A DNA stretch of 64,000 bases from Xenoacremonium recifei (Eukaryota > Ascomycota > Sordariomycetes > Hypocreales > Nectriaceae), in contig WOFQ01000010.1 of the NCBI GenBank assembly GCA_012184525.1, forward strand, positions 248,001 through 312,000, written 5' to 3'. Positions 1-11,148 of the stretch are shown here, in pieces. The notes below the pieces were generated by a model. The model worked only from the letters and a program-made list of their open reading frames with translations. It was not told the DNA's origin and searched no databases. The number at the start of each line of letters is the position of its first letter. Within the stretch, counting starts at the first letter, position 1. Made by a program: the position numbers and the translations under genes.

Positions 1-1064
1 AGACAGGCGACTTCTTCAACTATAATCTCGACTTCGGCCGCGTGCCGACGTATCGCGTGTTCCGTGTGAACGCCGACACGGGCAAGACCGATGTGTTGGC
101 CACCGTCTCTGACCCGGAGTTGCGGCCGGCATACATCCATAGCTTCTTCCTGACGCAGAACCACGTTGTGCTGTGTATCCCGTCGTCGCACTTTGGCTGG
201 AATGGACTCAAGATTGTCTGGCAGCAGAACATCCTCGAGGCCATCCAGCCGTTCGACGCCTCAAAGACGTGTCGTTGGATTGTCGTTGACCGACGTCACG
301 GAAAGGGGGTTGTCGGCCGCTTCTCCACGCCGGCTGCCTTCTTCTTCCACAGCATCAACGCCTTCGAGGAGACGATCAAAGACGCCGACGGTCGTGAGAG
401 AACGGCTGTCTGTCTGGACCATGTCATGTATGACAACCTCGATGTCATGACGGGCTTCTATTACGATGTCATCCTCGACCGCAACGACGCCACCAAGAAG
501 CACTGGCTGGACGGCAAACGTTTCGACAAGGGACACGCACGCTTCGTGCGATACCGCTACAAGATCCCCTTGCCCACCGACGCCCCCGTGAAGCCGCCAT
601 ACTCCGTCTTCGCAGAAGAGGCCGTCACGATCCCAAGCCCGCACGTCGGAGAATTGCCCACCATCAACCCGGCATACGTTGGCAAGCCGTACCGCTACTT
701 CTACAGCACGCCTAGCCGCGGGTTGAGCACCGTCGTCGATGCATTGGCCAAGACAGACCTGCGCGCTCGCGAGGCACTGATCTGGAGCGGCCCCCGAGGG
801 CACTCGCCCGGGGAGCCCATATTCGTGGCGCGGCCTGGGGCAGTGGACGAGGATGATGGCGTGCTGCTGAGCGTAGTCGTTGATGGGACGTCCGAGACGG
901 CATACCTGCTATGCCTGGATGCGCGGACGATGCAGGAGGTGGGCAGAGCGGATGCGGATTTCGCGATTGGTATGGGCTTTCATGGCGTGCATGTTTCGGC
1001 CGCGATGCAGCAGCAGATGGACGGGGGAGAAGAGGAGGATGCGAGCGTCAAGGCGCGGATGTAG
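1..1064 (+). CDS. Carotenoid oxygenase family protein (5' end outside window)
   Basis: This is the C-terminal part of a non-heme iron dioxygenase that splits carotenoid, apocarotenoid or stilbene double bonds. The frame is open from base 3 (TGDFFNYNLDFG, a typical stretch of the family) and the stop is at 1062-1064, so the true start lies upstream of the window. Three of the four expected iron-ligand histidines are visible: codon 138-140 in IHSFFLTQN, codon 348-350 in FFFHSINAFEE, and codon 981-983 in GFHGVHV. The first ligand would be outside. No intron is needed in the visible part. The substrate cannot be told from this fragment; both the beta-carotene/apocarotenoid and the stilbene-cleaving branches share these motifs. 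Confidence 0.88.
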   Translation, partial: TGDFFNYNLDFGRVPTYRVFRVNADTGKTDVLATVSDPELRPAYIHSFFLTQNHVVLCIPSSHFGWNGLKIVWQQNILEAIQPFDASKTCRWIVVDRRHGKGVVGRFSTPAAFFFHSINAFEETIKDADGRERTAVCLDHVMYDNLDVMTGFYYDVILDRNDATKKHWLDGKRFDKGHARFVRYRYKIPLPTDAPVKPPYSVFAEEAVTIPSPHVGELPTINPAYVGKPYRYFYSTPSRGLSTVVDALAKTDLRAREALIWSGPRGHSPGEPIFVARPGAVDEDDGVLLSVVVDGTSETAYLLCLDARTMQEVGRADADFAIGMGFHGVHVSAAMQQQMDGGEEEDASVKARM

Positions 1065-2256
1065 GATTCTGCGGTAGGCTACTGTGTCTCCTGCTGGCAG
1101 GGAGCAGCATAGCGGACGAAGAGGGGAGAAGTCATGAGAAGTATTCAGGACATTTGTGGTATTGTTTGGGTGTTAGCAAGCCGTTCATCGTAGTACTTGA
1201 CATATTTGAGAGTCGAGAGTCGAAGTCTAGAATACCACGACGAAATCTATCTTATCACTAGTGCTTATCGATACCATCAACACCACCGTCTTCCTCCGCA
1301 CAGCCCGGCAGATCCCATCGTACGATGCCCTCCGACTCTCCCCACAAATGCCCCCCAAATACCGAAAGAATGCGCCTCTCCCGTCTCTTCCCTTCCCCTC
1401 CCCCGCGAAATACGACGTAATCCCCCTCCTCATGATGCCATGTGAAAGCATCCCAGGCACTGATTGATAAGGGAAGGATGGGATTCAGGGGTTTGGACCC
1501 GATTGGCCTTGCGAGCCCTGGACCTCGTCAGACAGTGTCGGTGAAGGGGCCTGCGAACATCGATCTGCGCGTGATGGATCTGGCGGTTTGACGAGAGATG
1601 GAGTTATGAGGCACGAGGTTGCAAGGTTCTGTAGACAAGGGTTGCGACCTCAGCCCCTTGACTCGGTGACTCCCACGGAGACCTGGTGAAGTCCGATCAG
1701 GGACAAGACATCCCATTATCAAGACGATAGACAGTTAAGCGACACGAAGCTGTCAGCATTGGCCAGATCATGAGAAAATCATGACATGAACCCTGGTCTC
1801 GGTGCCGTAAAGTGGCATTCGACTCAACACAACGACATCCAAACACCATGGAAACCTGAGGCACGTATCATGAAGAGGAATTTCACTGCTTCTTTTCCAC
1901 ACCCTCCTCCTCCTCCATATTGGCTAAGTGTACAGTTCCCCCATCCATCAAGTCCTGTCCTGTGTGCTATTTCAAGCGAACAAAAGAGAGGCCCAAAACC
2001 AAAAAGATTCAAAAGGAACCCCGAACTCCCGAGCGCGTCTCCGTCACTGAGACCACGCCAATGACGGACAGTGGCGTCAAATTTGTGCAACCATCGTGCA
2101 CGTCACCCAGCCTGTTTCCGTGGGTGACCTCCATATTCACATTTTCTTTACTCCAATGGTATCATCCCCTCACCCCCGCCTGCAATCCCTCGTAGTATGC
2201 TTGCGAAAACACGAATGCGTTTGTGTGTGTAATGTGTGAGCACTGATTATGAGCGC
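1065..2256. other. Gene-free stretch, convergent 3' ends
   Basis: This lies between the stop codons of two convergent genes. Short frames exist on both strands, but none shows a domain, a start context or codon use like the neighbours. I see only untranslated or spacer sequence, including an inverted GATA-like pair (CTTATCGATA) near 1263-1272. Confidence 0.6.
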
Positions 2257-2918
2257 TTAAGCAGCAGCGGCGGCAGGCGCTTCGGCAGCAGGCATCTTCA
2301 TCTCGGTGCCGCTCAGGTTGGTCTTCTTGGCGTGAGGGTTCTTGGTGTAGTAGTCCGAGATGGCAGACTTGATGGCATCCTCAGCAAGCATAGAGCAGTG
2401 CACTGTATTCAGGAGTCAAGTCAAGTCAGCGATCATCCACATAGCTTCATATATCGAGGCGTTGATGCCCAGATGTGGGTGTATAACTTACGCTTCACAG
2501 GGGGCAGGCAGAGCTCCTTAGCAATCTCAGTGTTCTTGACCTTGCCGGCTTCGTCCAGGCTCATGCCCCGGACAAGCTCGGTGAGGTAGCTGCTGGAGGC
2601 AATAGCCGAACCGCAGCCGAAGGTCTTGAACTTGACGTCGGAGATCTTGTTGGTCTCGGGGTCGACACGGATCTGCAGCTTCATGACATCGCCGCAGGCA
2701 GGCGCGCCGACGAGGCCGGTGCCGACATCGAGGTCCTTCTTGTTCATGGACCCGACATTTCGTGGTCGCGAGTAGTGGTCGAGGACCTTCTCATGATAGG
2801 ACCGCTTGGCGTTGACGGCAACGGCGGGAGCGAGCTGTCGCGCAGGCAGAACAGAGGGCCGGGCGAGGGGCGCGGCGAGAGCCCGTCGCGAGGCAACGCG
2901 GAGTCCCCTGGAGAACAT
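2257..2918 (-). CDS. ISU1: Mitochondrial iron-sulfur cluster scaffold protein ISU1
   Basis: ISU1 is the mitochondrial scaffold on which the cysteine desulfurase complex builds [2Fe-2S] clusters. Exons are complement(2492..2918, 2403 excluded, 2257..2402), with one intron at 2403-2491 (GTAAGT...CAG); the product is 190 aa. Residues 1-38 are arginine- and alanine-rich with no acidic residue, as expected of a mitochondrial presequence. The IscU core starts at SYHEKVLDHYSRPRNVG. The three cluster cysteines are Cys75 (GAPACGD), Cys102 (FGCGSAIA) and Cys145 (LHCSML), and the chaperone-recognition motif LPPVK is at 138-142. The intron falls inside that motif, so the unspliced frame loses Cys145. I chose the ATG at 2918 over an upstream one at 3071 because the presequence starts cleanly there. 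The C-terminal alanine-rich tail (KMPAAEAPAAAAA) is typical of fungal copies. Confidence 0.96.
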
Positions 2919-4669
2919 CTTGGCTGAATATCTGGTCGGTCGGTGGTGGAAGCGGAGGAGAGTCGAATTGAGCGATCGCAGCAGGATTGATATTGCGCGA
3001 CGGGGCTCGGTTAGGATGGCGGAGCGTCGTAAAAAGGGTTGCGGCGCGATAGGAGAGACCTGAAGGTTCAAATTGCCAACGGTTGAGGCGATGAAGGTTC
3101 GTCGTTGTCGAGCGTTGCGAGATGACGGAGGAGGAATGGGGATGGGGGCGAGCTTTCAGGGCGGCGCCTCTGAAAAAAGATGCGGGACTTGGGAGGATGG
3201 CGATTTCGGCCAATGCGTACCGGCTGGACTGGGGCGGCGCAGGGGCCAATCATGGAGCTCCGATTGCTCGGCCATTACGTCTTTGCTGGCTCGGGGCTCG
3301 GAGAAGAGAGTCCATGGCTGCTGAGTCATCCGAAAAGACCGACCACCGCGCATCTGATAACTTAGTTTGGACCCTGGAAGCGGCGGAGAGAACTTGAGCT
3401 GGCGGACATGAAAGAGCACTGGGCAACGAATGCTCGTGTGGAATTAATGAATAGAGGCATATTCAGTCATCTGGAGTCCCTTGGTGCCTGCTTTTTTCTG
3501 GACATTTGCGATGCTTCACGGGGCACGGAGTACAGATTGATAACGTTACTGCTCCAGCACGCTGTACTGTAGCGGTGGAATGGGGTAACAGCCCGCTAAC
3601 GGACTTGGACGGAGATCTTCTTTCCTCTCCTGCCCGCGTGCATACACGGAGTTGACAGTCCACGAAACAACAAGAAGGGTCAACATTTGGCCCGACCAAT
3701 GCCTCTCGGAAACTTCCAGGCACTAGATCGTCGTCACCCTGCGCCGGGGAAGCTTCCCTCAAGTCCCATTCGGGGCGGGCATAACTGAAGTCTCGGCTCG
3801 GCCTATACCATGGATGCCCCTCCACACCTGATTCCAAATACTCCCTGGTAGGGTAGTCATAAGTATCACGGCACAAAACACGAGCCATTACATACTGTCG
3901 AATGCAAAGCCCGGCACTACCGGCTAAAACTATTTCTTGCCGACAGCCCGACCTCCAGTATCCGCTCGCTGCTGATCACCGCAAAGCACAGAGCGCGGTG
4001 GAGCGGATGTATAACTAAGACATGCTCTGTAATTGGGGAGATGAATTCTTCTCAGCATCGCGCCCGACCCACGTGTGGTGTCTGCACATCTCGGCGGCCG
4101 ACTCTCATGTGAGAGGAGATGCATTTCAGCTGCAGCCCAGGATGCGAAAGACGAGAACCAGCAATGCCTGTCCGGAAATGATACGTAAGACCGAAGGAGG
4201 GGGTAAGGGTGCCCTGTCACACTGTCAACGCCCGTGCTGGCAACGTCATCCATCCAACAGTATGATATCCAATTCGCCTCCTCACAGCAGAATTTATCAA
4301 TCTCTGGGAGGGGTGGAAGCTTTCCCGACTGGAGCAAAAAGCTGGAGACCAGAGTTCAGATTAGGCGCTTGGGCCACCCGCCACGCCTGTGTCGGCCGCT
4401 GGATGCCATGCGCCACAGACGCCACCTTGCCGAGCTCATGCGGCACTAGCCACAGTTTGTTTGTAAGGCTACTAGCCACAACCAGAGCTGCCTGGCTGCC
4501 CCGCCTTACGCCAGCTGCTGTAACAGCACTGAATCGTCTACTCAAAGCAAACAAGAAGCTGGCTGGGCTCCTGAAAGTACTTCACCTTCTCCCGCGAAGC
4601 TCTCCAACCTCTTGTGTACTTGAATTTCTGTAGCCAGACCTACAAACACCTGTCTGGCCAACAGTCAAC
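2919..4669. other. Divergent intergenic region between ISU1 and UBP14
   Basis: This holds the 5' regions of two divergent housekeeping genes. The long frame at 4022-4633 and others have no recognisable domain and overlap on opposite strands. I see no gene, repeat or RNA gene here. Confidence 0.6.
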
Positions 4670-7212
4670 ATGGCCTGCCCGCATCTGGCCTCGATCAGTA
4701 TGTCATGAGCCCCTCCATGATCACCGCCGAGCTTCAAGGGAGCTTCGCATCGCTGACCAACTGTTGCTCTAGCTTTGAGACCGCCGACGCCCGCGCAGTC
4801 TGTGTACCGAGAAGACTGTACGCAATGTTTCGACTCGATCGTACGACCGACCTTGCCGAATTCACCAGCTGTCGACATCGCTAACTTGGCTATTTGCAGG
4901 ACGATCCGGCGGGCCTTGATGTCTGTCTACAGTGCTTCAACGGCGGTTGTGCTGGGGATAGACTGCACAACAAGTTTCATAGCGCCATAAAGAGCCACCC
5001 CCTCGCCCTGAACATCCGTCGAACCCGCAAGGTCGTTGTCCGAGACGAGCCGCCCCTCAAAATGTCCAAACTCGCTATTGCGGCGGAGACTGAAGAAGAT
5101 CGCTACGATACGGCATTGACCGCCAAATGTCTTGAATGCGATCTTGAGCTGGACAAGAGCGACGTGAAACTTGCGCCCATTGTGGAGGGCATCATGAAGG
5201 CGAATACCTTCTCCCGCAAGGAGGAGGTCAAAGCTTGGGAGCAGGAGCTCACCAGCTGCGAGCACATCCTTCTCCTCCAACAACAGCCGTCGCGGAAGAT
5301 TGAACAGGGAGCTCTGGGCCACTGCTCTGGATGTGAATTGGCAGAGAATCTCTGGTTGTGTTTGGAATGCGGCAATCTTGGCTGCGGTCGAAAGCAGATG
5401 GGCGGTGTTGATGGAAACTCGCATGCGCTCGCCCATTCGATGGAGTCTGGGCATGGTGTTGCTGTCAAACTGGGTTCGATCACACCTGAAGGAACTGCGG
5501 ACATCTACTGTTATTCTTGCGACGACGAACGAATCGACGACAACTTGGGAGAGCACCTGGCTCACTGGGGCATTGTCCTGGCCGAACGGCAGAAGACTGA
5601 GAAGAGCTTGACGGAGATGCAGATCGAGCAGAACCTTAAATGGGACTTCAGCATGACAACTGAAGACGGAAAGGAGTTGAAGCCTGTCTTCGGACCTGGA
5701 TTGACCGGTCTGAAGAACCTTGGCAACAGCTGCTACTTGGCCAGCATTGTGCAGTGTCTCTTCGATATGCCGTCCTTCAAGGAAAGATACTACCGATTTA
5801 ACGACGACCTCCCGATAGCTGCCGATCCTGCCGAAGATCTCGAAACACAGTTGCGAAAGATGGCCGATGGACTCTGGTCGGGACGATACTCCAAGCCTGA
5901 TCTCGCAACCGCTGGCGAGTCTGAGGTTGCACATCAGAAGGGTATTGCCCCCGCGATGCTCAAGCATTTGATCGGTCGGGGACATGCTGAGTTTTCGACA
6001 ATGAGACAACAAGACTCTTTCGAGTTCCTCCAGCACCTTTTCAAGCTCATCACAAGATCTCAGCATCCGGGCGACCTCAAGGACCCAACTCTGCCTTTCC
6101 GCTTCGTTCTGGAGCAGAGATTGCAGTGTTTGGGTTGCCACAAGGTCAAGTACAGCAGTAACGAGCAAGACAATATCTTCCTGGATGTTCCGCTAGAGAA
6201 GCTCCCCGCGGCCGAGGGATCTGATGGTAGCGAGAATGCCTACAAGCCTGTCACCCTCGAGGAATGCTTGGACAGATTTACTGGAGCAGAGAAGGTCGAG
6301 TTGACTTGCTCCGCTTGCGGAAGCAAAGATGGATTTACCAAGCAGTCTCTCTTCAAGACGTTCCCAGAGGTTCTTGTTGTCAATGCCCGGAAAATGACAG
6401 TGGTAAACTGGGTTCCAATCAAGGTCGATGTTCCCGTTATTGTCCCTGATGGTACTTTCGCTCTCGATAAGTACCTGTCCAAGGGACTTCAGCCATCAGA
6501 AGAGGAGCTGCCTGACGAGGTGGTTGAGGCTGCCCCGGCTTGGGTGCCCGATGCCGCTGCCGTTGCTCAGCTTGAAGCCATGGGATTTCCTCGCAACCGT
6601 TGTGAGCGTGCTTTGCATGCTACCGGAAACTCAAGCGCGGATGTAGCAATGGAGTGGCTCTTTGGCCACATGGAAGACCCTGACATTGATGAGCCTCTTG
6701 TGCTGGATGCAAAGCCCTCCGGAGATGCCAGCGCCGCTGATCCTGAGAAGATGGAAATGCTGTCTGCTATGGGTTTCAGTGCTCCCCAAGCCAAGAAGGC
6801 CCTCAAGGAGACGGGAGGAGACGTTGAGAGAGCTGTCGAATGGCTCTTCAGCCACCCAGATGACCAGGGTGATTTTGGAGAGGATGACGCCCCTGGTGGC
6901 AGCGCTCCTTCGGCTGCTGCTGAACCTATAGGAAGCGCTACGCTTCCCGCAAACTTCCAGCTGCAGTCGATTGCCTGTCACAAGGGGACCAGTATTCATG
7001 CTGGGTAAGTTTTGCTTTATTCCACGGCTTAGGTTTTGTGATACATAAACTGACGAATCTGCAGTCACTACGTCGCATTCATTCGCAAGCAGCTCCGCGA
7101 AGACGATCCTGCCACGACTTGGGTGTTGTTCAACGACGAGAAGGTCGTGGAGGCTCACGACATCGACGAGATGCGCAAGTTCGCGTATGTGTACTTTTTC
7201 AAGAGGGTTTAA
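4670..7212 (+). CDS. UBP14: Ubiquitin carboxyl-terminal hydrolase UBP14 (USP5-type)
   Basis: This thiol protease disassembles unanchored polyubiquitin chains and so keeps the proteasome from being blocked. Exons are 4670..4697, 4773..4840, 4900..7004 and 7065..7212, giving 782 aa, close to the family length. The start is set by the conserved MACPHL opening, which is carried on a 28-nt first exon. Domains in order: N-terminal variant zinc finger (YREDCTQC, about 20-50), UBP zinc finger with Cys/His pairs (about 150-245), catalytic domain opening at GLKNLGNSCYLAS with active Cys310, two UBA domains (about 583-625 and 647-690) inserted in the catalytic core, and a closing box HKGTSIHAGHYVAF with catalytic His735. 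The last intron splits the glycine just before that His735, so unspliced RNA lacks the active site. Confidence 0.96.
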
Positions 7213-7514
7213 GTCGTGAAGAGGCATGTGATTTTAAGGGAGTGTAGCGGATTCACGGCGCGAAGAGGGGAAAGCATAAGGGATGTGTTCAGCATTTGAA
7301 GAGAGTTGCATAGAGCCTTCAGGGGCACCCGCCAGATGACATAGGTGGTATGATGAATGAGAATAAAACAAGACATTGAAATACCACGATATTGTACAGA
7401 TCCAGGATAGCCGTTGATTACAAGTTACGTGGAAGAACAAGCAAGAAAAGAGAAGGACTCCATCCAACGCCATATTGCCTCCGTCCGGTCATGATACAAC
7501 TCATTCGTATGCCT
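7213..7514. other. Short convergent spacer
   Basis: This is the 3' untranslated space between UBP14 and MAD2. I see nothing else in it. Confidence 0.5.
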
Positions 7515-8411
7515 TTAATCGCCCAACCGGTAGCTCACCAACGTATCAACGCGATGATTTGCCGTGCTGAACCCCCTCAGCTGGACCTTCTCCCCATTCT
7601 CAATCTCCTTCGCATCCGAGTCTCCCCACTCAACGGGCACCTCACTGTCCGCATCGGCATACACCAGTACATTAAACGTGCAGTCGCCGCTCAGCTGCGG
7701 CAAGAACGTCACGCTGGCGGTGATCTGGCGGAAGATGGCCGCGATCTCGGCCTGGATCTCCTGCTCGGTCTTCTCGGCGGTGAGCGCGGGGGCGGCGGCG
7801 GCGGCGGAGTTCTCGTCGGCGGCTTTGGTCTTGGACTTGGAGGACTTGGAGGGCTTGAAGATCTGCACGTCGAACTGCCAGCGCTCGACGTGCTCGCCGG
7901 TGTCCTTGTCGGTGATGACGATGACGAGCTTGGAGATCTTGCCGCCGACCATCCACTTGTCTAGCTGGGACATGATCTTCTTGATGTAGGCTTTTACTTG
8001 GTCGTCGGCCGAGACTGTGCGCGGGGGAGGTTAGCGACGTGGCGACTAGGGATTGGAGCGGGCGCAGGTACCGAGCATGTTGAGGCCATATTTCTTGACG
8101 CTGGCGAGGCTGTCAGTTTTTGAAGCGGTTCGGAGGGGTTAGGGAGCAAACGCTGTGAAATCCTCGGCTGGGTAAACACCTCGTTGGAAGCTAGTGCCTA
8201 TTAGCATGTGTATTATCGCGGAATCGCCATTAAATCTCGTACAGGATGGTGTGAATCGAATATTGAAACTGTAGCCCAAGAGTTAGCCGTCAGTGTGTCG
8301 CAAGGGGCAGAGCTCATGACTTACGAACTCAGCGACTAGTCGCGAGCTGCCCTTGAGGGACAGCTTATGGACTTTTGACTTGTCCTTTGACGACGACTCC
8401 TTCGACGACAT
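7515..8411 (-). CDS. MAD2: Spindle assembly checkpoint protein MAD2 (HORMA domain)
   Basis: MAD2 joins the mitotic checkpoint complex that inhibits APC/C-Cdc20 until kinetochores are attached. Exons on the minus strand are 8325..8411, 8243..8268, 8152..8190, 8072..8100 and 7515..8014 (226 aa). The joined N-terminus reads LKGSSRLVAEF, then FQYSIHTILFQRGVYP and AEDFTAVKKYGLNML, and continues into SADDQVKAYIKKIMSQLDKW; all are hallmark HORMA stretches. Three internal exons are only 26, 39 and 29 nt long. The C-terminal 'safety belt' region (FSTANHRVDTLVSYRLGD) is present. A Lys/Ser- and Ala-rich insertion of about 30 residues (KPSKSSKSKTK...AAAAAPAL) follows VQIF, where most MAD2 proteins have a shorter loop. 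Confidence 0.95.
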
Positions 8412-8790
8412 TTTGGGCGGCAATCGGGCGGCTGAAGCTTCGGGATGCAGCTCTGGTCTGACGATGGTGATGCCGGTTGGTGATTTGTTTACTTGCGGTT
8501 GCGGGGTGGAAAGTCGAAGGGCTGGTCTGTGCGGCGGGGCTCACCGAGGCTCACCGAGATTCACCGAGATCGGCATCTAATAAGAGAGACTGAGGGAGAA
8601 CATAAACTAACATAACTCGTACAGACTAGTCTCGGGTAGCTTCATAAGCTTATAGTATACAGAAGGAACCGTATTATCCAAAATATTCCCACTAAACGCC
8701 ATATAATGAAAGGTTGATAGTATAAGTCGTCGGCTCGTCTCCATATTCCAACATGTCAACAGAGTTGCTCATGACCATCCATTGACGCTC
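8412..8790. other. Promoter/3' spacer
   Basis: This holds the 5' region of MAD2 and the 3' end of the downstream membrane-protein gene, both on the minus strand. A small direct repeat of TCACCGAG occurs three times near 8541-8568. Nothing else stands out. Confidence 0.5.
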
Positions 8791-9946
8791 TTATTTGGAA
8801 TGCGTCGCTGGAGGCTCACGGACTTCTCCAGTCTCCTCGCTCGATGAGGACTCCTCTTCAGTCTCTTCTGCCACTGGCTCTCCCCTCGCTGCAGCCCTGG
8901 CCGCGGCTTGTCGTCGCGCGTAGTACTGGTTCTGGAATTGCATGTAATCCGACGTTGGGCGAGGGGGCCATTCTTCCCCGCGTGGCCATAAAACTTGCAC
9001 ATAATGGCCCCCGACTTGGTATGGCACTCTGATGTAACTGGTGTCTTGTATATATTCGGTCTCGTCGCTTCCATTCCCGTTGCCTCCGCTTGCCACGGCG
9101 TAGTAAAAGTGATAAGAGAACGCGGCCACGGAGACACCAGCTGCAAGGGCAAGAGGAATGGCTTGGGCGATGGTGATTTCGTCGACATGCAATTTGTTCC
9201 AGCGAATCGGTAACTCGATGCTTAACACTAAGAGGACGAAGACGATGATAGCCCCCAGGAAGCGATACTCCGTAAGAACCGCCCTATGGACTCTCCTAGA
9301 CGCAGTTAGCGAGGGTTGTAGGTCTTGGACAGGGAATGACAAACCGGATCTGCCTCTTAGGCCTTTCCGTCCAGGCCCACACCCGCCAGCCAGCCTTGAA
9401 AAGAAGTGAAATGACAGAGCAGATAACGATGGCAATGAAGAATACTGCTCCAAAGGCAATATACGACTTGTCATCCACTTTCATCTTACTAAGAAAGAAA
9501 GCGTACTGATCACACCCGAGGTGCAAAGCAGTCAGATACGTCGTAAAGAACCATACCCCAATGCCCGTATTGGTGACTAGTAGAGCGAAGTTGCAGAGCC
9601 GAAAGATGGGTGGTTGGGTCTCGCCGGAGTGTCGTAGAGGATCGAGATACTGATTGAAGCATGTCAACAAGCGCCATACGTATATGGGAATTATCAACAC
9701 ATAGGGCCCCATGGTGAGGTTGAGGGCGATATCGATATCGATGGGCTGCAGTCCTCCACGCGAGATCTGCACAATGAGGCCGATCGTGATGCCCAAGGAA
9801 AACAAAAAGGCGACATAACGAAGTGGAAAAAGGAGCGACTCGCTAATCACCTCCATGACTATGACGGCAAACCACGAGATGTAGCAGGCCAGGCGGATGC
9901 CCAGCCCGTACATCTCGGGCCGTCCCTCGACTTGGCACAGAGCCAT
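8791..9946 (-). CDS. Seven-helix membrane protein of unknown function
   Basis: Exons are complement(9345..9946, 8791..9295) with a 49-nt intron at 9296-9344, giving 368 aa. The first residues (MALCQVEGRPEMYGLGIRL) are followed by about seven hydrophobic segments: around ACYISWFAVIVMEVI, YVAFLFSLGITIGLIVQI, MGPYVLIIPIYVW, LCNFALLVTNTGIGVWFF, IAFGAVFFIAIVICSVISLL, FLGAIIVFVLLVLSIEL, and IPLALAAGVSVAAFSY. The C-terminal 80 residues are cytosol-like, rich in Arg/Ala and then Glu/Ser (EETEEESSSSEETGE). I recognise no named family. The architecture resembles uncharacterised fungal seven-helix proteins. It could be a receptor or transporter, but nothing in the sequence decides this. Confidence 0.82.
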
Positions 9947-10183
9947 GTCACGGGCGGCCGCAGAGCAGTGCTAGGGAAGGATGAACAAAGCTTCGGTTCG
10001 GCAGCAGTTCGTCCAGGCCAGGAGACGGAGCCGGGCGTCCGCGCGCCATCCATCGGGACGGGAGGTGGGCGCTGGCATACACTTGTATGCCTTTGTCTCG
10101 GGGTTGGGTGGACGACAACGGGAGGCACGGGAAGGCTGGGCTGGGCAGCGCACCTTGCGCAGACGCGCCGAACACGAAATACA

Positions 10184-10217
10184 ACAACAACACACACATA
10201 CATACACACGCACAGGC
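10184..10217. repeat. CA-rich simple repeat
   Basis: An imperfect (CA)n / CATA run in the intergenic region. Confidence 0.7.
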
Positions 10218-10604
10218 AGGGCGCTGAGCTGCGCAATGCGCAACATCGTCGCCTCGCCTCTCCGCTGCTACATGCACGGCACCGCGACAACGGCCCAACG
10301 GGCGTGCTGCAGCGAGCAGCGCAGACGTCGGTTCATCCAATGGCAGCCGAGTCGCCGCCGTGAAGGATTCCGGTCACAGGCTGGCCTTACGCCCATTGCT
10401 CAGGCGCCGGGCTGGAGTGCAGCGGCCGGCATGGCGATGGGGGGAGAGGCGACCAGCCAGAGCGAGCCACAACTTCGCTGGTTCCATGGCTGGACGACAT
10501 GAGAGAGCTGTGAGCTGCAGCCGAGAGGGGATAATGCATAGACACCCCGGCTGAGAACCATCTGTGAGAGCCCGAAAGCGTATGACATCAGGCTCGCGTT
10601 GGGC

Positions 10605-10642
10605 GCCAGCCAGCAAGCCAGCCAGCCAAGCCAGCAGCTGAG
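10605..10642. repeat. CCAGC-rich simple repeat
   Basis: Several imperfect tandem copies of GCCAGC / CAAGCCAGC. Confidence 0.65.
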
Positions 10643-11014
10643 CGGGCTCGGAGCCGAGGTTAGAGGAGAGAGACAACTTCGCTTGCGCTGCTCCCGATAT
10701 CGAGTGGCTGAGCCTGGGAGTTGTTGTGGAAGGTTGCGAAGGCAGTCCCCTGTGACTGTTAGCGAAGACGGAGCGCGATACAGGCGTATGAGCAATTCCA
10801 CGTGTCTGTGGGAGAGTTGTATCTGTTCAACTGCAACTGCGCACCTGTAATCCCCCAAAGTGGAAAGGTGTTGGCGAAGAGAGAAGAGAGGCTGGTTTGG
10901 TTGGATGTTGGATGTTTGATGCATTGGCCGGTCGTGATTGGCTGGGTTGAACTTGAAGCAGCCGGCCAATCATCTCAGACTGCGGGACACTTTGTGGATC
11001 TTTGGAGCGCAACG

Positions 11015-11026
11015 CTTATCGATAAG
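11015..11026. promoter_or_regulatory. Palindrome of two inverted GATA-type sites upstream of DBP3
   Basis: CTTATCGATAAG is a perfect palindrome formed by TTATC and GATAA half-sites, about 123 bp upstream of the DBP3 start codon. A similar half (CTTATCGATA) occurs near 1263. A binding role is inference only. Confidence 0.35.
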
Positions 11027-11148
11027 ATACCGAACTTTTTTTTCTGCCAAAACTATTCGCAACAGCCCACCTCCAGATTCCCCATGCCTCTATCGCAACA
11101 CAATCCTCCACCGTCTTTCCCTCGTTGCGCGACCCAAAGTGCAACAGA

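Larger units (their letters stand above)
9947..11148. other. Divergent promoter region upstream of DBP3
   Basis: This separates two divergent genes. It holds a CA-rich microsatellite (about 10184-10217), a CAGC/CCAGC-rich run (about 10605-10642) and a perfect 12-bp palindrome CTTATCGATAAG at 11015-11026, about 125 bp before the DBP3 start. No convincing coding sequence is seen. Confidence 0.6.

Noticed and set aside
4927..6168. Long minus-strand open frame across the UBP14 gene
   Set aside because: It is the reverse-strand shadow of a conserved coding sequence with a full set of UBP14 domains; its own protein shows no domain.
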